From Nemopilema nomurai (lineage: Eukaryota > Cnidaria > Scyphozoa > Rhizostomeae > Rhizostomatidae): a DNA stretch of 64,000 nt. The translations under genes and the position numbers were made by a program. Positions 34,601-46,100 of this stretch are shown here, in pieces. The stretch is taken from positions 1 through 64,000 of the forward strand of contig ML133369.1 in the NCBI GenBank assembly GCA_003864495.1, written 5' to 3'. The notes below the pieces were generated by a model. That model was not told the origin of the DNA. It saw only the letters and a list, made by a program, of their open reading frames with translations, and made no database searches. Each line of letters opens with the position of its first letter. Within the stretch, counting starts at the first letter, position 1.

Positions 34601-37600
34601 ATGTCGACCCAACAACATATGAAAACATAGAGGATGCTCTGCAGGAATTCGCAAGGGAGCTAGATCGATACTGGGTGCGTCTGGATTGCCTGATACGTGG
34701 AGGTAAGCTTGCAATACCATTTTATGGACTGCATATTAACTTGAATCAGGACCAGGTCACATGACCAAGATCATTATTGTAGAATTTGTCTTGTTTGCCT
34801 AAGTTCAATAAATTATTTGGCTTCACCCAAATTAAGACTGTTTTGTTTTTACTTTTAACTGTGTTTTCCTTTTATTTTAAATGCAAGATATTGTAAGTTT
34901 TATAAAATTCATTTTCTTAAATGATTTTAGGGGAATTTGCTGATGTTTACAAGGGGACTTTGGAGAAGCCTCTTCAGAAAGAGAAACTGGTTGCCATCAA
35001 GGTCCTAAAAGTAGGTATACAGCGAAGTAATACTTCTTGCGTGGATAAAAGTAGACTACTATTTCAAGTTTTCCCACTCAACTTGAGTATGGATAATGAG
35101 AAACAAAAATTGAAGCCATGAAGTTTGGATTTCGAACCATACTTATACTGCATCATAAACGGAAAAATGAAGGAAACAAATAGTATACATATAAGTTAGG
35201 ATTTTGAATCGATACTCTAAAACTCAAAAGATTCCCACTTCTGTCTCTTATTCTGTAACTTCATTGTGAAGTTGAGTAAACTTGATAATTGTCTTGAAAG
35301 ATGTTGAAATATATTTTGAAGCCTCTTTCTAAACGTTTTGCAGACAAACGCAAGCAAGAAAGCAAGGGACGATTTTTTGGCAGAAGCTGCATATACGGGA
35401 CAGTTTGAAGACCCAAATGTCATACACCTGGAGGGTGTAGTAGTGAAAAGTATTGCCTCTTACCTTCGAATATTCACTTTGCCTTGTTATAAGCCTAGAC
35501 AGTAGCTCTCCAAGCGATGCTCTTGATACCAAACTGTGCTCCTCTTTTTCAAGCAATCAAATCGTAGCTGGTTAAGTTTTTAGTGAGACCATGAAGATAT
35601 ATATTTGAACGTGTTTAATCCGGCAGAAATATGACTCATTGCATTTCTCAATACTGATATATGATCTTTTAATTTTAGGTCACCCAACATTGATTGTTAC
35701 TGATTTCATGAGCAATGGGTCACTAGACTCGTTCTTGAAAGTAAGTTAAGTGCAAAATGCCTGTTCAAACATGTTGCAATTACCATTCTTGTAGTAAATA
35801 GTTAATAAGTTAGAAAAGGCTTCTTGGCTAAGGGATGCCACATTTGCTTAAAGATTGTCGATGTTGACGCTCATTATAATATTAACAGAGTATTGTCCAG
35901 ATGGATTCAGGTATCTTTTATGACGAGTGTACCTCTACCTCAGTTCTGCTAAACAGGGAAGGAAAATGCTTGAAATAATGATTTTATTTCCCTAGGAAAA
36001 CGATGGAAAATTCACCCCATTTCAGTTACTGAGGATGGGTCGCGGTGTAGCTTCAGGGATGACGTATCTGTCAGAGATGAGTTACATCCACAGGGTAAGC
36101 ATCTGCATCGATTCATTGCAGTGACAACACTTTGATGTCTTGGCGTTTAAATGCTGAACAGGAAGCACGGCAAGATTGTTAGGCCTAGTTCTTGGAATTT
36201 CAAAGCGGATGCTTTCAAGGTATTGACTCGCAAAATCGTTGTGCACACCTTTCAAAACAGGCAGAGATTATCGTCCGGTTGAAATATTACATTTTTGTAT
36301 TTTTTTGGACTGCTTGAAAGTTTTTGCTAATTACACCATCTGGCAATAGATTGCAGGGAATTCTTGGCTTTTGCAGTTACATATGTATTGAAGTGTCTGT
36401 GGATTGTAAGATGCAAGGTAGTGTCTGTGGATTGCAGCTTCAGGGAATGTTCACTAAATCGACTAACAAGCACTATTAATCCTTGTAGTATCTGGCGGCC
36501 AGGGATATTTTAGTAAACAAAGACATGGTTTGCAAAATTTCTGGATTCGGAATAAGCAGAGAACTGATTTCTGATGAGAAAAACACCATCAAGGTAATCA
36601 ATTATTTCTCATTGGTTCAACTACATGCAAAATTTATTTGGAGCCAACCAATACTAAACTCCCATACTTCCATTTATCAGATTCGCTATCCGATGCTGAG
36701 AGCTTCCATTTACTAATCCACCGTTAAGTGTGCTCTGTTTCTTCCAACTTTGTTTAGAAGCGGTTTATTCTTGCAAAAGAAACGGTTAGATCTGCAGATA
36801 TCTTAAAGACCTTGCGATGATTTTTTTCAGGATGATGAGGTCGCTTTCAGATGGATCGCTCCTGAAGCCGTCAAGCAAAAAAAGTTCTCCATTGCGTCCG
36901 ATGTTTGGAGTTATGGAGTCCTTCATATGGAACAGCCCCTACATTGGCTGGGGCAACAATGAGGTACGTGTCTCGTGGTAATTTGGCCAATATTGGGTCT
37001 TGTTGCGTTCAGGTAGCCATTATGCTTAAATATGCACTTTCTTTACTATTGCTTACCTCCATTACATGTCAATAAGTTCCAATGGAGTTAGGTAGGGTAA
37101 TATTTACTTTTGACTCACTTTTGTTTTCAACTTTCAAGTTTTTGTATGAGCCCCTTGAGTATTTTTTGAGAATGTCCAAACCTTTTGAAGATAACTTTGC
37201 ACTGTTCTCCTTCATTTTGGACACTCCTTTATTGCAGGTTCTTGAAAGATCGATTTCTGGCTACAGATTACCTCCGCCAGTGGTACGTAACATTTTCAAA
37301 CGATCATTTTTAAAGCTGGTTGCTTTTAGAGGATTGCTCTTTTTCAATTTTGCAAGCACTCCATTCGGATGTGCTTCCTTTGATGCGATGCAGGAGTCTA
37401 TCAAACAGTTTACCTTGGCAATAAGTTCTGCGCGCGTAGGTGTATACATTAGAATGCATGCGCTATCGATTCTCCACTTTTACTGCAAAATGTTCACTTA
37501 GGAAATACTATGACGTTTGCCCACTATGTTTCCTCTATTTTTGTTGAGTTGCTCTAAATTAAGCTACACTTGTCCATTTTAATGAAATTTGCTTAGACAT

Positions 37601-38182
37601 TGCGATGTTTTCAGATGCCATGAAAGACTTTATAACCGGAAAGAACTGTTTTCTTCTTCGAATCCCAGGCAGAGGTGGGCCGTCTGGTCATGCTTGCTTC
37701 CGCGAGATGGTGTTTGCATGCTCGTGACTATTTTGGTTGCACGGGACAGTGTTTACATGCTCGTGACTGTGTTTGCTTGCGCGTGACAGCGTTTGCATGC
37801 GCGTGACTGTGTTTTTCACGCCAGACTGTGTTTGCTTGCGCGTGACTGTGTTTGCTTCTGCGAGATTGTGTTTGCTTGCGCCAGACTTTGTTTGCATTCG
37901 CGGGATCGTGTTTGCTTGCGCGTGACTGTGTTTGCTTGCGCGGGACAGCGCTTGCCCTTGCATGCTTGCCCAAGCATCCATAGTCTAGCTTCTTCTGCAT
38001 CATTTCTATAATGACAAACAGTCTAGAGTTGTGATTCGTTGCAGAATTGTCCAAAAGTCGTACACAATCTTATGCTATCCTGCTGGCACAAAGATTGCGA
38101 GGAGAGGCCAAAGTTCAAAACAATTCGCAACATGATTGATAATTGGATTCGAAGTCCTGAGTTGCTTGGACAGGAGACATAG
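28606..38182 (+). CDS. Eph: Eph receptor pseudokinase, SAM-less, with frameshift in kinase exon 16 (Eph gene 2)
   Basis: Eighteen exons: 28606-28690, 29335-29408, 30316-30931, 31508-31672, 32269-32571, 33093-33286, 33585-33651, 33901-33991, 34302-34348, 34568-34702, 34931-35010, 35344-35449, 35679-35740, 35996-36094, 36489-36593, 36831-36963, 37238-37282, 38045-38182. Signal peptide [18 protein letters not shown]. Domain order is as in gene 1 but without SAM. Catalytic residues are missing. Exon 16 is 133 bp instead of 150, so the frame shifts and meets TGA at 36960-36962, predicting about 786 residues; without the deletion it would be 853. It could be a pseudogene, a truncated receptor, or a copy with an assembly error. 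Confidence 0.8.
29866..30090 (+). repeat. 38-bp direct repeats flanking 149 bp in Eph gene 2 intron 2
   Basis: The 38-base stretch starting CTATATTTCAAATCTATAAT is present identically at 29866-29903 and 30053-30090. Gene 3 has a single, slightly diverged copy at the same place (near 41356-41394). The 149 bp in between is unique to gene 2 here. Confidence 0.85.
30316..33651 (+). CDS. Eph: Eph gene 2 exons 3-7: ephrin-binding, Cys-rich and FN3 domains
   Basis: Exon 3 (30316-30931) encodes the ephrin-binding domain: [13 protein letters not shown] at the start, [15 protein letters not shown] as the family signature, and GGCRCNAGY at the end. Exon 4 (31508-31672) is the Cys-rich module with [11 protein letters not shown] and [10 protein letters not shown]. 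Exon 5 (32269-32571) is FN3-1 with [11 protein letters not shown] and a Cys pair in GCSKC. Exons 6 and 7 (33093-33286, 33585-33651) form FN3-2 with [20 protein letters not shown] and VKAHTSSGF. All frames are open and splice sites canonical, so the extracellular part looks intact. Confidence 0.85.
33901..34702 (+). CDS. Eph: Eph gene 2 exons 8-10: membrane helix and juxtamembrane YVDP motif
   Basis: Exon 8 (33901-33991) encodes [20 protein letters not shown] plus VVAC and a basic NRR stop-transfer. Exon 9 (34302-34348) is a 47-bp linker. Exon 10 (34568-34702) has [20 protein letters not shown], keeping both tyrosines of the Eph juxtamembrane motif, and ends CLIRG, which leads into the altered glycine loop. 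The tyrosines are kept although the kinase is dead. Confidence 0.85.
34931..38182 (+). CDS. Eph: Eph gene 2 exons 11-18: pseudokinase domain
   Basis: Glycine loop [11 protein letters not shown] (first and third Gly replaced). VAIK lysine and the AEAAYTGQF glutamate are kept. Catalytic loop HRYLAARD (Asp to Tyr, Asn to Asp) spans 36094/36489. [11 protein letters not shown] replaces DFG by GFG. The activation loop DEKNTIK lacks the usual Tyr. Exon 16 (36831-36963) lacks 17 bp compared with gene 3 in the part encoding LLWEIMS, with the downstream frame lost. Exon 18 (38045-38182) would end [13 protein letters not shown]. Confidence 0.8.
36920..36945 (+). other. 17-bp net deletion (frameshift) in Eph gene 2 exon 16
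   Basis: Gene 3 reads GTCCTTCTTTGGGAGATCAT then GTCATATGGAGACAGCC; gene 2 reads GTCCTTCATATGGAACAGCC. A 16-bp block plus one base is missing. Gene 4 and gene 1 have the full 150-bp exon, so the loss is specific to gene 2. The shifted frame reaches TGA at 36960-36962, still inside the exon. Confidence 0.9.
37696..37953 (+). repeat. 20-bp minisatellite, about 13 units, Eph gene 2 intron 17
   Basis: Diverged 20-base units of the form GCWTGCGCGTGACTGTGTTT. One unit is 19 bp. It is followed by a boundary GCCCTTGCATGCTTGCCC shared with gene 3. Open frames across it on either strand are artefacts of a repeat lacking stops. Confidence 0.9.
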
Positions 38183-40164
38183 GTTAGTTCGAGGTGATTT
38201 GATGACAGATCTCTCAATTTCCAATTGAAATGTGATGAATAAAGTGCTATTGGCTCAACATATGTGAAAAATGTTTGTCTGTTACACTTAATGGCCCCTC
38301 TGCAGAGGATTAACAATGATTAATATGTATTTTGTATATGGCGTCTTGTTGACAATCTATGACGTTCTTGTCTAAAAGTGTCCAGAAATTAACTGTGTCC
38401 TTTAATGACTAAAACAGTTGCCCTAAAGTGTCACATAGGGCGTTTTCAGAGTAAGAGTAAGGCTTATAATGTTCCTTTGTTCCCAGAGTAGAACCGCCCT
38501 TGGACCACGTATCAAATGGTGACGTCAGACAACAGCAGCCATTACATGAATGAACCAAAAGTATCCAAATGTGGAATGGTTTTCATCGTTATTGCTATAT
38601 ATCATCGTAATGATGTTGCAAACCAAATTTGTTGATTTTATGCTATAGAGTTTTTTAACGCTAGAACAGTTTAAGGTACTTCTTTAGAAACCATCACGAG
38701 GCAGTACGTAAGATTTAAAAAACATTATCTTGGTATATCGTTGTGTAATGTGTGAATATTATATGAGAAGTTGTGGTTTCGGCTTGTACACGTAATCTGT
38801 TTTAGGTTTGATGTTTGCATCAATCTCTTGATTCAAACTTTGTCTTTAGATCAAACTTTATTGAATCTTCTTCTGTTATCGAGGGAACTATAACAGACGA
38901 ACCTGCATACCAAAACGTTATGCCTTGATCATGCACACTACCATCTTTTTATAAGACATTCTTGATGAAAATGTTTGTAGCCTATAGACTAAATTTGTAA
39001 TTTTGCGGCCTAAATCTGGAAATCTTGCTGTGATAAGATCTTCAAGCCATTGCTGTAGGCCTGCTTTGAACCTTGACTTCGTGGCAATAAAAGTTGTAAG
39101 TTTCCTTACCCATAGCCAGGGCTACCTCATCAATAAATGAAACAATGAGGTAACGTAGGGCTATTTTTGAGACCATCCCTTGGAATCTCAGGGTGGCAAA
39201 GCAGCTGTTAATTCTGTTCCAACTTTGGCCTTCGCCAGATCAATGTAATCCATAGGTGAATATGATATAGTTTGAGTCTCTTTGAAAGCTTTACGACGAA
39301 TATACACACTTTTTCAAAAGCGTGAACTTGTTACACTGATTTAAAGAAAAAGCTATTGAATTTACAGCTTCGGAATTCCGCGAAAATGGATATATATATA
39401 GAAAGTTACTTTCTTCTGAAAAAAACGGTACGAAAAAATAGAAAAAATAGAATTTAGGTTTTTCTAAGACAACGGGGAGGAACAAAACTTGTGCTAAGGG
39501 GACTTTAGTAAGAAATTTTTATGAATTGCTTCAAGACTAACTATTTTTTTTGTATTACAACAGAACTTGATCCAGCTTTATCAGGCTTTGCCTATCAAGT
39601 TTCTATTTAAATGTTAGAGCCAGGATTAGGACATTGTTTCCATTGTTCATGCGTGACCTGCGTTTTACAAATGTGGTTCCCAGAGTCAATCACGGAAGTG
39701 AATATGTGGCTTTTGTCGGTTTCTTGGGTTTTGAAAGAGAAACGTGCTTCATGGTAAGGCTTTTGAAGGATATTCCTAATAATGTCGAAGTTTTAACTGT
39801 ATCCAGCAATGACGGAATTGTGTATATATGCATCATCTGGCGGATACTCCACGAGTACCTTGATTCGACTGAGAGAAGTTCACTTCTCACACAGTGGCCT
39901 AACAATGTTCTATTAGCGATCTGCACGTTGTGTTACTTCTGACGAACATTTGTGCACGTTTTTGTCATCGATCTTTACCCCTAAAACTGCTTTTGCATTT
40001 TCCGAATTAAAGATTCCCCCCAGAGATGTACATGGCTTGGCAAGGTTAAGCGTTCTCTGTCAGGGTTTTTGTACATTTAGCGCCCAGTCTCTGGTTTGTT
40101 TTCATAGCACTAATGAGTTGAGTTTTTGAAGTCAATAAATAAATATTTCTTTGCCAGGTTCATC
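38183..40164. other. spacer between Eph genes 2 and 3
   Basis: 3' flank of gene 2 (to about 39564) and 5' flank of gene 3. No SAM-like exon or other gene found. The 3' part contains an open frame (39634-39942) that is broken in the corresponding places of units 1 and 3, so I do not call it a gene. Confidence 0.5.
38238..38243 (+). promoter_or_regulatory. polyadenylation signal of Eph gene 2
   Basis: AATAAA 56 bp after the exon 18 stop, in a flank (TGTGATGAATAAAGTGC) conserved at the same distance in gene 3. The conserved signal so close to the stop supports exon 18 being the true last exon, i.e. real absence of SAM. Confidence 0.6.
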
Positions 40165-43100
40165 ATGGATTTACGATGGAAACTTGAGCTGATTTTAGGT
40201 TTGGCCCTAATAACATTTGGGATGGTGGATATTTCAGAAGGAATTCATGGTGCGTTGAGGCTTGATTTTCTTGTTTATGCACTGAAAACTTTGTAACATT
40301 TACAAAGGCCTCATACTTCGGGCGATTCCCTCTGGCGATTTGCACACTTGCGACTTCTTTTGTTTTCTTTTAATAAGTTTTCGCAGAAATATAATAAAAA
40401 TGTATGTTGAAGCGTAGCCAATATATCATTGTTTGCTGCACTTTTTTCAATTGTGCTAGATGCCTAAAGTGCTGGGCGTTAGTTTCTGCTTGTGTGATGA
40501 CTGTCATGAAATTGCTTTTATCCTATAATTAACGATCATTTAAAAAATATGTGATGCGATATCATTACTGTCTGAATTCCTTCGTATACAGCCACAGATT
40601 CTCAAAAAAATGGCCCTAGAACTTCGAAAGCAGCTCCTATGCCGACATAGATCTTCCGTTTGATATTGGTTTCTCTCTTTCTGTGCAGCTCTCAAGAGCG
40701 AGTCAACTTAGATCAGGCATTACGTAAATTAAATGTTTAAACATCATGCTCGCGTGTTTTTGAGAAGCATTCCACAATGAGAATATTCTAAACTCGCATG
40801 TGAACAAAGAAGGCGCATTCGCTTTTTATATTTTGTGATGTGGTACTCATATATTTTTTTCTGCACGTGTTTTAACACAACTTTTCTTTTCCAATTATTA
40901 TTTTAGTTCCATTGTCAGTGCCTGGCTTTCATCAGTGGACAAGTGTAGCTAATTCATCAAAACCACGAGCACGAAGTGTGGTAAGTGGCTTTTTAAAAAC
41001 GAAGCAAAGATAGATAACAAAACTATTGAAAAATCATATATCCATTAATTGATTTTTTCGTTAGGCTAGATCTATGCAAACAATTTTGCATTTTCTCTGA
41101 AATATGCTAGCTAAAATATTGGATTTTTGAAATTAGATTTTAGATCCGGAGATACGCAAAATAGATTTTCAAATGATGTCACAGTATTTAAGATAGAGTT
41201 CTTTTTAAAGGCTTGAGATTGCCCAAAGAAAAGATGGCAATGTTCTCTCTGGAAACACGAAGATAATATGATAGTATGATACAATCGAAGCCCAGTCATA
41301 ATCGCATTTACGAGACTAAATTTAAACCAGATCTTATCATCAACATATATATATACTATATTGCAAATCTATAAATCGATTGATTGACATAATTTTCCGA
41401 AAATTGAACGATGAGTTTCCAACATTCAACACCTTTACTACTGGCTTGGCTTAGTTTTGAATTAGTAAATGCTTTAATATTTGAAATCTTGAGTTTTGGA
41501 TGGTTTAACTGAATTTTTGCTTGCTTGTTTTCAATTTCATTCGAAATAAACTTCTTTCACATTTATGCAAATGCGACTATGTTTTGAATCATAGTTTATT
41601 TGACGAATTTATTTTCTCTACTTTCACTTTTCAGTGGCAGAAAAGTGCTGTTCGTCTTACTGCCTGCAAAGCTGGAAATGATGTTATAGATGGTTATATC
41701 ATTTCACCCTTTGTCTCTACGAACCCAGCCAATCAGATAAACTTGGAAGTTACATATGAGCTGGTGTGCTGTTCTCACGTGTTGTCAATCGGTGTTTATG
41801 CCTACTTAAACTCAAGCGGAGTTGTTAATTTGAATCCCAATACACACACTTTTAAGTACATTTCTTCCCTGAGGAATACTTCATCAATGATTCCCAGTAA
41901 TTTCAAAGTGCAGTTCACATTACGTTTCACAATCGAAATGGAGGGACGAACAGGAATTCATTTAGCATTCAGAGATCAAGAAATTTGCGGAGCAATTGTC
42001 TCTTTGAAAATCAATTATACATCATGCCCAAGCTCTGCAGGAGATTTAATGTCATTCCCATCTGAAGCTGCTCCAAATAGCACAGTCGCTGTGCAAAAGG
42101 TACCAGGAACATGTGTTCCCAACTCAAAGATGCGATTTTCACAGTCGGATAATTACATGTTTTGCTACACAAATGGCTCGACAAAGGTGCATGGTGGATG
42201 TCAATGCAATGCTGGATACCAAAATGTTTTATCAACGAGTTGCGAGGGTAAGCATTTTCCCGATACATTGAAATTATTGCTTAATTTCATGGAAATGCAG
42301 CAACATAGATAGTGAAATGCTTATCTCCCGACAGAAGAGTTCAAAGGCTCAATAAAAGAAAAGGGTGATTTACATTTTGGAGCAGACGACTCGAGCAGTT
42401 GATTGGCTGTCATTCTGACCAATAAAAGACGTCATTGTCAGAAGGGCTAAAGGGAGAAAGAGAAACAATTTCATCGTTTAACTTCAACATTACCCGAAAT
42501 AGTGTTCTGAAGCCTTTTATATGGAATTCAATGTCCATCTTCTTATCGCTTTTTTCATGCGATATTTGGTTAAGGGATGCAGAAAAAGCAGTTCCAAGCC
42601 AGAATAAAAATTGTATTCTTAGCAACGTTTGAATAGAAAATTCGACATGCAACTTGATAATTTCTTGTGTTAAATGTAAGGAACAACATACCTACACTCT
42701 CCACATGTCAGTAAAATGATTCTGATTAATATGCATTGATCTGAAAAAGTCTTTTGTAAACGTGCCATTATTTTTTGTTTGACTTGAAGTGAAAGAATTT
42801 CGAGGGTGAACTGGAAGGCCATGCTAAATGACTAAAAAGTGTGGCTAAAAATCGCTATTTGAAACTTCTTGACTTTCAAAACATCTAGCTTTCAAAGATG
42901 TGACGAAAATGAAATTAATTAGACAAAGCAGATAAAAGATAGCATTTTATTAAAGTAGCCTATGCTACAGTACAGGTACAAAACACCTTTTCTACTACAA
43001 ATTTTAGAGAAGAGAATGTCAATAATGGTGAAAAGTGCTCAATTCTAAGTACTTAAAGCTTGTCATTTTGGCATTCTCTTACTTGTGTTTCCGATCTTCT

Positions 43101-46100
43101 GTGATTCGGCTTTGACTTTCAATCAGTTGCTTTGACACATAAGATGTGTTGAATACATCTTATTTGATTTGCTTTACCACTTGTTTGCAGAATGTCCCCC
43201 AAAGTCCTACAAATCTTCTCCGGGCAACGATCAATGCACAAAGTGTGCTGCAAATGTGCAAGATGGGCTTAAGCCAAGAACGACAGTTTGCAAATGCAAT
43301 GATGGATACTACAGACCAACTTCATCTCCAGGCGATCCAAAAGTTGATTGTGAAGGTAAGCTATATTTCGTTCTATTTGAAAAGAGTAAAATTCTAACTT
43401 ACGCCTAGTTTCATGCTGTTTTTTAGAGTCTAGCGTTATCGGTTTTAAGTGATTACAAATTAAAATTGAATATGAAAACTCAGCAGTGGAAATCTACGAA
43501 AAACCATTTCATTCTTTGAAAATATGCAAATCAAAGCACAGTAAGAAGAAAGTAAGAAAAAGCTTTTGCCTTTAAATTTTAGTCTTAAAGACCCAAAAAG
43601 ACAATCACCATTCGATAATAGTTTATTCTTCCATTTCATATGCTCACTCTTTCATTATTCTGGCATGCTATTATTCAATGTTTACCCTACTAAAAGACAA
43701 GAAAGAAAAGTTAATTTGGAAAATTCAGCAGTAGAAAGCAAAAAGAATTGTTTCATTCTTTGAAAATATGCAAATCCAAGCACAGTAAGAAGAAAGTAAA
43801 AAAAGATTTTGCTTTTAAACTTTGATCTAAAACAACCCAAAAGACCATCAAAATTCGATTTTAGATTATTCTTCCATTTCATATTCTCACTCCTTCATTA
43901 TTTCAGCATGCTAACATACAATGTTAACCTTACATAAACTCATTTTTATCATTCCTCTAGCCTTTTCAATGAAGTCGAGCTTGCTCAATTTTTCCTAGCC
44001 ACAAACCACATCCTGCTTAACAATATTTCATTCTAATTATTCTCGCTAGCTTTTCCAACTTTGTAGTTATGGAGCTTCGATTCTCACCCCACAGCGACAA
44101 AAGTAAACTCTGAAATGAGGCTTTCTGAACACAAAAGCACCCTGATATCTAGCCCATAGTGTAACATTCAGCCTAAATTTTGTAGTAATTGACTAAGCTG
44201 TGATTCCAAATAGCGGCACCATCCTCTCCGATGCACGTGAAGACAAAGAAAATTGGATCGACCTGGGTTTCATTACAATGGGGATCACCATTGCGACAGG
44301 GAACTGGAGATAGCCCGCGATACAGAGTCAAAGCTGGCTGCTCAAAATGCATAGCGCCACGCGACAACACGACATCGAACACTTACCTCAATTTCACCGG
44401 ATTGAGTGCCTACACCCGTTATGTGTTCAGCGTCTATTCCATCAACAATGTCACTGACGCTATTGGATTCGACAAAGCGGAATATAACAGCACATCTGTG
44501 ATGACTGGATCAGGACGTGAGTTGAATCATTGCCAAGTTGTAAACATAAATCCATTGAGGCTTTTACCAGAGTGCTTCCTCAGTGAGTCTGATTTGTCAT
44601 CTACGCAATGCCGTCACTTATTCGTACATGGCCTTGATTTCAGGAGAAATGTCCATAATCATGTAATGAAATTTATCAAGTGACAGTAATTTTGAGGCTT
44701 TAAGAAATGATTGGAGTAACGCACCAATTACATGAAAATGCTCTTCGGTCTTATACATTCATTTACTACCGAGTAAAGTCGTTGTATTTCTTCCGGCAAC
44801 AGGTCAAATATATTTATCTATTATTAGTTATGGTCTATGATAAGAAGCAGACTTTCGTTTACATATGCAACAGAGATAGAAGTCGCATTTTTATGAGATG
44901 GTGAAAATGACTATAAACAGCAAGTGCAATAGAGTATTTCATTTAGGCGTTTTGCCTGGCTCTAAATAAACACTTCTGGAATTCTCAATTGTAAATAGAA
45001 AATGTTGTTCTGTGTTAAAATGGTATACATGTCATTTTAGTGCCTTCGGAAGTACAAAACTTAACGAAAAGGTTTAACCTTGATGGATCAGTGACAGTAA
45101 CCTGGAATGAGCCAGTCACCAAAGGTGGTGATGATTTGCGGTACTATGTGACTGTCAATGGGCAAGGCACATTCCGGACCAAGCGAGAATACACTGTGGA
45201 GCAGGAACAAGGAAAGAAGAAGTATACAGTGTCTGTAAGTAATGGGTTTTGGTGCTCCCTCGAAGGGTACTCAGCTCGAAAAAGATTGATTACTCCAACA
45301 AGTAAAATAATGAAATTATAACAGTCTACTTCTTATTAGAAGTGCACTAAAAGTTTGGTTGAAAAGTGCGTAAAGAATGTGCAGGTGGAGAGAGAGGCTT
45401 ATAATTGAATTATGTATAGCTTGCTTTATTCGATGCCTCAGATGTATTTATTATTACTACTTCCAAACATCTACTCTAAAAGATGGTCTGATATCCTTGG
45501 TTTTTGTAAAATGGCCTTATTGCTATTATAGGTAAAGGCTCACACAAGCATCGGATTCTCTAAAGAAGTCATTATCATTTTTGAAATTAGAGGAAAAGGA
45601 AAGTATTAGCCTGTTTCAAGCCTATCTTGCGTCATCTGTCTGAAGACTTCTAGCATCAGGAGTAGCAACTTGAATATTGTTAGGGTTTTTCAAGTCTGTT
45701 CGTCATTTTGCGTTGCTCTGCTAAATGACAATGGAGAGACCCTTGAAAAGAATAGATAAATATGCGTCAAGCTTACTATATATGGTAATTGATTAATTTG
45801 AAATAAAAGGGATATAAAATTTAGGAAGTTCAATTTTCGTTGTAGGTATTTCAAAACCGCTGCTGGTTGCAATTGGAGTTCCCATACTCGTTGTACTGGT
45901 GATTGCTGTTGCTGTTGTTGTCGCGTGTAATCGAAGGTTTGGATTCAATGATTTGCTTGCTTAATTAACCTATAATCAAGTCATAGGGCCTTTAATCTTT
46001 TTAAAAATGCCAGAAATGCTTCAAGTGATCGAGGAACTGAAACATAAATGAAATGAGCAATCTCATAGTAATCGAGAACAATAGAAAAAAGTCGAGTGTG

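Larger units (their letters stand above)
27995..39564. repeat. Eph tandem unit 1 (about 11.6 kb)
   Basis: Begins ACTTGATAACAGCTC, matched by ACTTGATCCAGCTT at 39565 and 51564. The unit holds gene 2 with its 5' flank and a long 3' flank. Exons and much of the intron sequence are shared at high identity with units 2 and 3. Confidence 0.8.

Noticed and set aside
37082..37501. 139-codon plus-strand open frame in gene 2 intron 16/17
   Set aside because: It runs through exon 17 in the wrong context, includes intron sequence, and is not kept in gene 3.
37688..38054. Minus-strand open frames of about 100 codons in gene 2 intron 17
   Set aside because: Same minisatellite artefact.
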